Source of the DNA: DATLBY01 sp035526665
GTDB taxonomy: Bacteria > Acidobacteriota > Terriglobia > Bryobacterales > Bryobacteraceae
Length of the DNA: 9,487 bases
Direction of reading: 5' to 3'
Assembly: GCA_035526665.1 (NCBI GenBank)
Contig: DATLBY010000041.1
Coordinates: 1 to 9,487, forward strand
The translations under genes and the position numbers were made by a program. Positions within the stretch are counted from its first letter, which is position 1; every line of letters starts with the position of its first letter. The notes under the pieces are model-generated. The model had not been told where the DNA came from, did not search any database, and saw only the letters and a list, made by a program, of their open reading frames with translations. Shown here one piece after another: positions 1-5,680 of the stretch.

Positions 1-117
1 TCGAGGTTCTGGTCGGGAATTCACTACCGCAGCGACATCGATGCGGGGCTGACGATCGGCAGGAAAGTGGGCGATTTAATACTCGAGCGAGCGGCGGGCG
101 ACGGCTCGTCACGCTGA
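1..117 (+). CDS. PAP2 / vanadium-dependent haloperoxidase family protein, C-terminal end only
   Basis: Frame 1 is open from the window edge to a TGA at 115-117 and gives 38 residues, starting SRFWSGIHYRSDIDAGLTIG. The pattern GIHYRSD followed by AGLxxGRKVGD and a DG near the end is what I know from the C-terminus of bacterial vanadium-dependent haloperoxidase-like PAP2 proteins. In that family the His of G(I/V)H(W/Y/F)R is the residue that ligates vanadate or attacks phosphate. That His is present as residue 8 of the fragment. The rest of the gene lies outside the window, so substrate and enzyme type (haloperoxidase or acid phosphatase) cannot be decided. A GC-rich hairpin follows 17 bases after the stop. 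Confidence 0.7.
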   Translation, partial: SRFWSGIHYRSDIDAGLTIGRKVGDLILERAAGDGSSR

Positions 118-133
118 AGATTGTTCGTTCATC

Positions 134-176
134 GGGGGGGGTCGTATCGCGGCCGGAAAACTCCTCGGCCCCCCGG
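134..176 (+). terminator. GC-rich stem-loop after the haloperoxidase-like gene, possible terminator
   Basis: GGCCG at 151-155 pairs with CGGCC at 166-170 around a 10-nt loop. The G-run at 134-141 can pair with CCCC at 171-174 across an internal bulge. The position just after the stop at 117 fits transcript termination, but no T-tract follows (the next bases are GGATTCTCAC), so this is not a standard intrinsic terminator. Confidence 0.3.
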
Positions 177-280
177 ATTCTCACTTCTGCATGCTTGGGC
201 CCAGTCCTCCTCGGAAATTCCCTTATCCATCTCCTGAAGAAATTGTCCGCGGGGCCAACACGTCCTGCCGGTTCCAGATA

Positions 281-300
281 ACCCGGTCATACCTGGTCAA
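281..300 (+). repeat. Tandem 10-bp direct repeat upstream of the sensor-kinase operon
   Basis: ACCCGGTCAT (281-290) is followed directly by ACCTGGTCAA (291-300); 8 of 10 positions match and both contain GGTCA. The 10-bp period is close to one DNA turn, as seen in many binding sites for dimeric response regulators. It lies about 105 bp before the kinase start at 406. No convincing -35/-10 pair was found between 118 and 405, and nothing else of note is seen in that 288-bp gap except the hairpin at 134-176. A regulatory role is inference. Confidence 0.3.
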
Positions 301-405
301 AACCGCCCGATAAGAAATTAGAGGCAGTGCTATCTCGCGTTGGGAAGTCTTGAGCCGAGCAGGTTCATGGCGATAGCCCGCGGGTTCCAGCAGAAAAGAA
401 CCGCA

Positions 406-2079
406 ATGTTTGAAGTCCTCCATAAGCTATTTGATGCAAGCGGATTCATGCCGCGCCGCCAGTGCGGCAACTGGACGAGCGGTGAGATTCTATTCAACAA
501 CCTCGCCGATGGAATCATCTGGCTTTCCTATATGGCGATACCCGTTGTCATCATCTATTTTCTGCACAAAAAGCAGGGGAAGGTGCCGTTTCCGAAGGTA
601 TTCTGTATGTTCGGAGCGTTCATTGTCCTATGCGGCATGACGCACTTGATGGACATCGTGATGTTCTACAATCCGATGTACCACCTGGCCGGCCTGATTA
701 AGAGCTTGACCGCGGCTGTCTCGCTGGCCACTGCCATTGTGCTCATGCCGCTGGTTCCGCAGGCCTTAGCCTTGCGCTCCTCCGAAGAGCTTGAGGGCGA
801 AATAGCGGAGCGCAAGCGGGCCGAGGAACAACTGCAGGCCTCGCTCCAATCCTTGCGGGAAAGCGAGGAGCGCTTTCGCAGGTTGGCGGAAGCAACCAAC
901 GAAGTCTTTTGGATCTTTGATCCCAAAAACTCCGAGGTCCTCTATGTCAGCCCCGCGTACGAGAAGATATGGGGCCGCAGCTGCCAAAGCCTCCATCACA
1001 ATGCGTTCTCCCGGATTGAAGCTGCGCATCCGGACGATCTTGCCGAAGTGCGGGCGAGCGCGGAGAGCCAGGCAGCCGGCCAGTCCACCGACGCCGAGTA
1101 TCGAATCGTGCGGCCCGATGGCTCCATCCGCTGGATTTGGGACCGTGGGTATCCGGTACGCAATGAAGACGGCGAAGTTTATCTGGTGACCGGCACCGCG
1201 CAAGACATAACCGAACGCAAAGAAGCAGCCGGAAAGCTGGAAGAGGTGTACAAGCAATTGATCGAAACCTCGCGCCGGGCCGGCATGGCCGAGGTAGCCA
1301 CAGGGGTCTTGCACAATGTGGGGAATGTACTCAATACAGTCAACGTCTCTACCTCCCTAGCCTCCGATATGCTACAAACATCGAGGGTCTCCAACCTGGC
1401 GAAGGTAATGTCCCTTCTGCAAGAACACACAGCGGACCTGGACACGTTCCTTACACTGGACCCCAAGGGCAAACAGTTACCTGGCTACCTTGGCCAGCTG
1501 TCTGATCAGTTATCTAACGAACAGGCGGTCATTATTGACGAAGTGGAACTGATTCGGAAGAACATCGAACACATCAAGCAAATCGTCGCCATGCAGCAAG
1601 GTTATGCGAAGGTCTCCGGCTTGGTCGAAAACGTCGCAGGCGCAGACCTCGTGGATGAGGCTCTGCGGTTAAGCACTGAGACACTGGCCCAGAACGGAGA
1701 GCGGGTAGTCCGCGAATTCAGCTCGGATTTCTTCCTCTCGGTCGACAGACATAAGGCATTACAAATTCTGGTCAACCTGATTAGCAACGCCAAAAGCGCG
1801 TGCGGCCAATCCGGCCGGCCGGACAAGCAGATCACAGTACGGCTGACCAACTGCGACAATCGGGTTCGCATTACAGTAATCGACAACGGTGTCGGCATCG
1901 CTGCCGAGAATCTCACCCGGATCTTTGCCCACGGCTTTACCACCAAGAAAGACGGCCATGGTTTCGGCTTACACAGCGGCGCGTTGACCGCTAAAGAAAT
2001 GGGGGGCTCGCTGGCAGCTTTTAGCGAAGGCGTCGGCCGCGGCGCTACGTTCATTTTGGAATTGCCAATTCAACCATAG
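406..2079 (+). CDS. Membrane histidine kinase with ETR1-like ethylene-binding domain and PAS domain
   Basis: Predicted sensor kinase of 557 residues. Residues 33-119 form three hydrophobic segments that match the plant ETR1 ethylene-binding domain. The block GAFIVLCG-x-THL (70-81) is almost identical to ETR1, and LADGIIWLSYMAIP (33-46) matches its first helix. The counterparts of ETR1 Asp25, Tyr32, Ile35-Pro36, Cys65 and His69 are D35, Y42, I45-P46, C76 and H80. The last two are the copper ligands in plants. A short coiled coil (125-153), a PAS domain ending in DITERK (154-271), a phosphoacceptor block VLHNVGNVLN (His303) and an ATPase domain follow; the ATPase domain shows N461, DNGVGI at 493-498 and GHGFGLH at 517-523. 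There is no receiver domain. ATG 406 was chosen because related proteins, as I recall them, begin shortly before a CGxWT motif (C20 here). In-frame TTG 340 and ATG 367 would add 22 or 13 residues without typical family sequence. Only a weak AAAAGA precedes 406. The ligand (ethylene or another) is inferred. Confidence 0.88.
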   Translation: MFEVLHKLFDASGFMPRRQCGNWTSGEILFNNLADGIIWLSYMAIPVVIIYFLHKKQGKVPFPKVFCMFGAFIVLCGMTHLMDIVMFYNPMYHLAGLIKSLTAAVSLATAIVLMPLVPQALALRSSEELEGEIAERKRAEEQLQASLQSLRESEERFRRLAEATNEVFWIFDPKNSEVLYVSPAYEKIWGRSCQSLHHNAFSRIEAAHPDDLAEVRASAESQAAGQSTDAEYRIVRPDGSIRWIWDRGYPVRNEDGEVYLVTGTAQDITERKEAAGKLEEVYKQLIETSRRAGMAEVATGVLHNVGNVLNTVNVSTSLASDMLQTSRVSNLAKVMSLLQEHTADLDTFLTLDPKGKQLPGYLGQLSDQLSNEQAVIIDEVELIRKNIEHIKQIVAMQQGYAKVSGLVENVAGADLVDEALRLSTETLAQNGERVVREFSSDFFLSVDRHKALQILVNLISNAKSACGQSGRPDKQITVRLTNCDNRVRITVIDNGVGIAAENLTRIFAHGFTTKKDGHGFGLHSGALTAKEMGGSLAAFSEGVGRGATFILELPIQP

Positions 2080-2080
2080 C

Positions 2081-2087
2081 AAGAGAG
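2081..2087 (+). promoter_or_regulatory. Ribosome binding site of the hybrid kinase gene
   Basis: AAGAGAG lies in the 15-nt gap between the sensor-kinase stop (2077-2079) and ATG 2095, with 7 nt to the start codon. It supports ATG 2095 and independent re-initiation on one shared transcript. Confidence 0.55.
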
Positions 2088-2094
2088 CCAATCG

Positions 2095-3885
2095 ATGGAT
2101 GTCACGAATGGCCGGATTCTGATCATCGATGACAATCGTGCAATTCACGAAGATTTCCGGAAAATCTTCGGGATGTGCTCACATGAGCCTTCCGCCCTGG
2201 AAGAAACGGAAGCCGCGCTCTTCGGAGACGTGGCTCCCAGCCAGCACAATGTGCAGTTCGAACTCGAGTCGGCGTTTCAAGGCCAGGATGGTCTGTTGAT
2301 GGTTCGGCACGCTGTCAGGGAAGCCCGGCCGTACGCCGTCGCGTTCGTCGATATGCGTATGCCCCCGGGTTGGGACGGGATTGAAACCGTGTTCCATATC
2401 TGCCAGGAAGATCCGGATGTGCAGGTCATAATTTGCACCGCCTACTCCGACTACTCCTGGCGCGAAACAATTGAGAAGCTGGGGCAGTCTGACCGGCTAG
2501 TCATTCTCAAGAAGCCTTTCGACACCATTGAAGTCTTGCAACTTGGCTATACGATGACGGAAAAGTGGCGGCTTAACAGGGAATCCAGGATAAGGCTGGA
2601 CGATCTCGAGCGCCGGATTCAAGAGCGGACGTCGGAATTGGCATACCAGGTCGAGCGGGCGAACGAACTCGCCAAAGAGGCCCTTCAGGCCAGTAAGATC
2701 AAAAGTGAGTTTCTGGCCAATATGAGCCATGAAATTCGCACCCCACTGAATGGAGTGATCGGCATGACGGCGCTGCTGCTCAACACCCAGCTTGACCCCC
2801 AACAGCGCGACTATGCCGAGACCGCCAGGCGTTCCGGGGAAACCCTGCTCATGGTAGTCAACGATGTCCTCGATTACTCAAAGATCGAGGCGGGCAAAAT
2901 GAGCTTGGAACGCGCCCCCCTCGATCTGCATGCGCTGGTCGCCGATGTCACCGGCCTTCTGTCTGAGCGGGCCCGCGATAAAAATATTCACTTACTGGTC
3001 TCCGTCGCCCAAGCGTTGCACATGGGACTTCAGGGCGATTACTTCCGGCTGAAACAGATTCTCATCAACCTGGCGAGTAATGCCATCAAGTTTACCGACC
3101 ACGGTGAGGTGGTGATCGGTGCGAAACTCGTCGAAGAGACCGAGAGCGCGGCGATCGTCGCCTTCGACATTTCCGACACCGGCATCGGCATTGCGCCGGA
3201 ACAACAGGCGCGGCTGTTTCAATCCTTCTCGCAGGCGGATAGCTCGACCACCCGGAAGTACGGCGGCACGGGACTGGGATTGGCCATTTGCACGCGCCTG
3301 GTCAAGCTCATGGAGGGCCAGATAGGAGTGGAGAGTGAGACGGGTAAGGGGAGCCGGTTCTGGTTCACCGCGCGGCTGGCAAAGCAATTGCGTGCCCAAA
3401 CTGGTCTGCCCAGCGACACACACTTGGCGGCGCTGCGCCTGTTGCCGCAACCCGCCTCCGTATGTGCCGGCGCCGCCGACCGGTCTCATGTCCGGATCCT
3501 GGTGGCTGAGGACAACCTCGTGAACCAGCGCGTGGCTCAGGGCCTCCTGCAGGCTCAGGGATATTGTTCCGATACAGTATCCAACGGGCTGGAGGCCGTG
3601 GCAGCCGTGGCTCGCAATGTGTACGCAGCGGTTTTGATGGACTGCCAGATGCCGCAGATGGATGGCTACCAGGCGGCTGCCGCGATCCGCACAGCTGAGG
3701 GTACGGAACGCCGCACCCCCATAATCGCCATGACCGCTCATGCTCTGGAGGGAGAGCGCGAGAAATGCCTGGAGGCCGGTATGGATGACTACCTCGCAAA
3801 ACCCGTGCGGTCGGCGGAGCTGTACGCCGCTCTGGAGCGTTGGAGCCGGAGCACGCCGCGGGAACGCATGGCGCTTCCCGAGTGA
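2095..3885 (+). CDS. Hybrid kinase: receiver - histidine kinase - receiver
   Basis: Soluble 596-residue protein with no membrane segment. An N-terminal receiver (about 5-155) has IDD at 11-13, phosphoacceptor D86 in FVDMRMP, T115 and K140-P141. Its acid pair lies 73 residues before D86 compared with 43 in the C-terminal receiver, so it carries roughly 30 extra residues after the first strand. A coiled coil (about 165-205) leads to a classical HisKA domain with SHEIRTPLNG (His212) and a full HATPase_c domain (N325/N329, DTGIGI 361-366, LFQSF 374-378, GGTGLGLA 390-397). The C-terminal receiver (about 465-585) has EDN 472-474, D516 in LMDCQMPQMDG, T547 and K569-P570. All catalytic residues are present. 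The gene follows the ETR1-like kinase by 15 nt and is almost certainly its operon partner. The N-terminal receiver could accept phosphate from that receiver-less sensor. No DNA-binding output domain is present, so the final target is outside this window. Confidence 0.93.
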   Translation: MDVTNGRILIIDDNRAIHEDFRKIFGMCSHEPSALEETEAALFGDVAPSQHNVQFELESAFQGQDGLLMVRHAVREARPYAVAFVDMRMPPGWDGIETVFHICQEDPDVQVIICTAYSDYSWRETIEKLGQSDRLVILKKPFDTIEVLQLGYTMTEKWRLNRESRIRLDDLERRIQERTSELAYQVERANELAKEALQASKIKSEFLANMSHEIRTPLNGVIGMTALLLNTQLDPQQRDYAETARRSGETLLMVVNDVLDYSKIEAGKMSLERAPLDLHALVADVTGLLSERARDKNIHLLVSVAQALHMGLQGDYFRLKQILINLASNAIKFTDHGEVVIGAKLVEETESAAIVAFDISDTGIGIAPEQQARLFQSFSQADSSTTRKYGGTGLGLAICTRLVKLMEGQIGVESETGKGSRFWFTARLAKQLRAQTGLPSDTHLAALRLLPQPASVCAGAADRSHVRILVAEDNLVNQRVAQGLLQAQGYCSDTVSNGLEAVAAVARNVYAAVLMDCQMPQMDGYQAAAAIRTAEGTERRTPIIAMTAHALEGEREKCLEAGMDDYLAKPVRSAELYAALERWSRSTPRERMALPE

Positions 3886-3985
3886 GTAGCTGCTTTTGCG
3901 CCTGTACGGCTTTTTTAGCCTCGCCGGAGGAATCTGTGGGTCACTGGTCGCCGCGGACGCTAACGCAACTGGCAGTAACGAAGAG

Positions 3986-4891
3986 TCACTGCAGCCGCAC
4001 CCGGATTTCAAAGACTTTTGGCCAGAGCTTGCCCGTCACAAACAGCCTGCGACCCGCGGCATCGTAGGCAATGCCATTCATTACGGGATGCAGTGGCTCT
4101 GTGGGAATCGGCGGCATGCGCGATTTCAGTTCGGCTAAATCGATCCAGGCGGTGACGTATCCGGTATCCGGTTGAATGATTGCGATTCGATCCTGCGGCA
4201 GAACGTTGGCGTAGATCCTGCCGTCGACGAACTCCAGCTCATTCAGATTTTCGACACGCTTGCCGCCGTCGAACACTTCGAGACGGCCCAACTCGACGAA
4301 AGTCTCGGGATCCAGGAAGCGCAGTCCCGAGGAGCCGTCGCTCATAATGAGCCGGTGATCGTCGTGAGTCAGGCCCCATCCGTCGCCTGGGTACATGAAA
4401 CTCGAGCGTGGCTCGAGGGACGCCATGTCGTAGGTCACGCCGGCGTTGTCTCCAAAGTGCCGTCTGGCGTCTTCGAAAAATGTGCGCAGGTGCCATATCG
4501 GCGCACTTCCCCTCCTTCTTGGAGTCAACTGGACCAGCCTGCCGCGCCACTCGGCCAGGCCTTCGCCGAAGTCGCGGGGATTTACGGACCGCTGTTGCAT
4601 GACTTCGCCGGTCTCCAGACGAACCTTTCGCACTGACGATCGCCCGGTGATGCCAGTGCTTTCGTAGAGGAATCCGTCAACATAAATCAACCCCTGTGTG
4701 TAAGCATCCGCATCGTGCGGATACTCGCCAACGATCTCGTATCCGCCAATGCTTCCAACAGCCGGCGTCTCGCGTACCGCTGCGGGCGCCGGTGCCGCCG
4801 TGGCCGGGCGGAAGTGTTTTAGAACGATGACTGCGCTCGTGGCCAGAGCCAGCAATCCGATGACAATTATCCCGATTCGTTTCGATCTCAT
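3986..4891 (-). CDS. Glutaminyl-peptide cyclotransferase (bacterial/plant beta-propeller type), membrane-anchored
   Basis: 301 residues. The family converts N-terminal Gln to pyroglutamate with loss of ammonia. An N-terminal hydrophobic helix (6-24) after RSKR suggests a signal anchor, placing the enzyme outside the inner membrane. Recognisable blocks are AYTQGL (63-68), FGEGLA (108-113), YPGDGWGLT (167-175), NLNELEF (215-221), NGIAYD (272-277) and LFVTGKLWP (283-291), matching the Xanthomonas/papaya family. Between QLT (121-123) and GVTYD (151-155) lie about 26 residues that I do not know from relatives, which read roughly QLTW followed by a short loop and then FVYD. The Trp after QLT is Pro here. 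ATG 4891 is chosen over in-frame TTG 4915 because the predicted promoter -10 box covers 4916-4921, so the TTG would lie upstream of the transcript start. It converges with the hybrid kinase gene, with 100 bp between the stops. Family assignment is firm; activity is less certain because of the insertion. Confidence 0.9.
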   Translation of the reverse strand: MRSKRIGIIVIGLLALATSAVIVLKHFRPATAAPAPAAVRETPAVGSIGGYEIVGEYPHDADAYTQGLIYVDGFLYESTGITGRSSVRKVRLETGEVMQQRSVNPRDFGEGLAEWRGRLVQLTPRRRGSAPIWHLRTFFEDARRHFGDNAGVTYDMASLEPRSSFMYPGDGWGLTHDDHRLIMSDGSSGLRFLDPETFVELGRLEVFDGGKRVENLNELEFVDGRIYANVLPQDRIAIIQPDTGYVTAWIDLAELKSRMPPIPTEPLHPVMNGIAYDAAGRRLFVTGKLWPKVFEIRVRLQ

Positions 4892-4900
4892 CCAGTCACT

Positions 4901-4919
4901 TACTTTGCAGTGCAAAGTA
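4901..4919. promoter_or_regulatory. Perfect 19-bp palindrome, putative operator of the cyclotransferase gene
   Basis: TACTTTGCAGTGCAAAGTA is a perfect inverted repeat with 9-bp arms around one central base. It lies 10 bases upstream of ATG 4891 and shares its last four bases with the predicted -10 box (4916-4921), so it also covers the likely transcription start. A bound dimeric regulator would block the promoter, which suggests a repressor site. No regulator gene is adjacent. The site itself is directly visible; its function is inferred. Confidence 0.65.
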
Positions 4920-4944
4920 TATGACGGTGTCGCCCGGTGTGCAA
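4916..4944 (-). promoter_or_regulatory. Putative sigma-70-type promoter of the cyclotransferase gene
   Basis: Read on the minus strand, TTGCAC (4944-4939) is followed after exactly 17 bp by TATACT (4921-4916). The -10 box matches the consensus at 5 of 6 positions and the -35 at 3 of 6. Transcription would start near 4909, leaving a leader of about 18 nt before ATG 4891. Confidence 0.5.
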
Positions 4945-5055
4945 GTTCTGTTGCTTATCGGCCTCGCTCCTGGCTTTGACGTTCCCTAGGCGGCCAGAGG
5001 GCACAAGGATCCGACATTGGTCTATCAGATCGATCTTCGGCATCGCCCGTCTGCT

Positions 5056-5097
5056 CCGGGTCGGAAAAGAGAGAACGAATCTTTATTTAAGACCCGG
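5056..5097 (-). terminator. Inverted repeat directly after the SnoaL-like gene, possible terminator
   Basis: CCGGGTC at 5056-5062 and GACCCGG at 5091-5097 are perfect 7-bp inverted arms separated by 28 AT-richer bases. The arm at 5091-5097 begins at the base right after the stop codon (5098-5100, minus strand). The loop is long and no T-tract follows on the minus strand, so an RNA-stability or protein-binding role is also possible. The remainder of the gap between 4945 and 5055 shows no gene or clear signal. Confidence 0.3.
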
Positions 5098-5538
5098 TCA
5101 GACGCGGGCGGAAGCCGACTGCGGCGCCTGGGCGTGACCCAGTTGCGCCAGGATCGAGAGCTGGTCGTAATAGGCCGACCCCGACACCACCTGACCCTTG
5201 TCATTGAACCGCATAATCTCGCACAGCGGGAAGGTCACCGGTTTACCGGTGGCGCCTAGCAGTTCGAGGGGTCCGTCGTTCACGCCGCGAGCAATAAACT
5301 CGGCAATTACTACGTCGCCCGCATCGGTGTATTGAGGTTCGCTGACCTGGGCGTTGGAAAACGCCGTCAGCCAGCCTTGCATGAATTCTTTGAAGCCGGC
5401 TCGCCCCTGGAATGTGACATTGCGCGCACGATCCTGGTAAGTTACATCCTCGGCCATCGCAGCGACAACGGCGTCGAAATCACGTCTGTTGAACGCCTGG
5501 TGCGCCGCTTTAAAAGCCTCCACGTTTCTTGATGCCAT
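5098..5538 (-). CDS. SnoaL-like (NTF2-fold) polyketide-cyclase/ester-cyclase-type protein
   Basis: 146-residue cytoplasmic protein with the size and pattern of the SnoaL-like NTF2 fold. An N-terminal helix pair (VEAFKAAHQAFNRRDFDAV, 6-24) leads to AEDVTYQD (29-36), GFKEFMQGW (48-56), a strand region with EFIARG (80-85) and CEIMRFNDKGQV (106-117), and the terminal YYDQLSILAQLG (123-134). In SnoaL cyclases an Asp near this C-terminal position acts as base, and D125 is the natural counterpart. Many such proteins in soil bacteria have no known substrate, so no reaction is assigned. ATG 5538 is fixed by a strong Shine-Dalgarno (GAGGAGA, 5550-5544). The open frame extends upstream to 5766, but that part is Arg-rich and overlaps the divergent esterase gene, so it is not considered coding. 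It stands alone on its strand, divergent from the esterase. Confidence 0.87.
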   Translation of the reverse strand: MASRNVEAFKAAHQAFNRRDFDAVVAAMAEDVTYQDRARNVTFQGRAGFKEFMQGWLTAFSNAQVSEPQYTDAGDVVIAEFIARGVNDGPLELLGATGKPVTFPLCEIMRFNDKGQVVSGSAYYDQLSILAQLGHAQAPQSASARV

Positions 5539-5543
5539 AGCTG

Positions 5544-5550
5544 TCTCCTC
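5544..5550 (-). promoter_or_regulatory. Ribosome binding site of the SnoaL-like gene
   Basis: GAGGAGA on the minus strand lies 5 nt before ATG 5538. It decides the start against the open extension reaching to 5766. Confidence 0.75.
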
Positions 5551-5588
5551 TTCCCCGGAATGCCGCTGGGGCATCCGGGCTGGACGCA

Positions 5589-5594
5589 AGTATA
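5589..5594 (-). promoter_or_regulatory. Putative -10 box of the SnoaL-like gene
   Basis: TATACT on the minus strand (5 of 6 to consensus), preceded directly by TG. The hexamer 17 bp further upstream, TTCTGG, is a poor -35. Transcription would start near 5582, giving a leader of about 44 nt that includes the Shine-Dalgarno. Confidence 0.35.
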
Positions 5595-5662
5595 CACCCG
5601 CGGCGAGCTTCCCAGAAGCCCTCCTTAAAGCTGCGATAAGGCATCTCCGGCCGTGCCGCCGG

Positions 5663-5671
5663 TGATATACT
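5663..5671 (+). promoter_or_regulatory. Putative extended -10 promoter of the esterase gene
   Basis: TGATATACT fits the extended -10 form TGnTATAAT with one mismatch. No -35 is recognisable, as is usual for extended -10 promoters. Only 9 bases separate it from ATG 5681, so transcription would start at or within a few bases of the start codon. Confidence 0.45.
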
Positions 5672-5680
5672 CGGCCCCAA

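Noticed and set aside
340..405. TTG 340 or ATG 367 as start of the sensor kinase
   Set aside because: The added residues do not resemble the start of ETR1-like sensors, which, as I recall, begin shortly before the CGxWT motif. ATG 406 fits better, though the ribosome binding site is weak in all cases.
3908..3920. GGCTTTTTTAGCC as terminator of the kinase operon
   Set aside because: The stem has only 4 bp and the T-run is in the loop instead of after the stem.
2992..4011. Long open frame of 339 codons on the minus strand opposite the hybrid kinase
   Set aside because: It lies antisense to well-conserved kinase and receiver domains, its translation shows no known domain, and such frames are common in GC-rich DNA.
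4172..4636. Open frame of 154 codons on the plus strand
   Set aside because: It is antisense to the conserved blocks of the glutaminyl cyclotransferase and has no ribosome binding site or recognisable domain.
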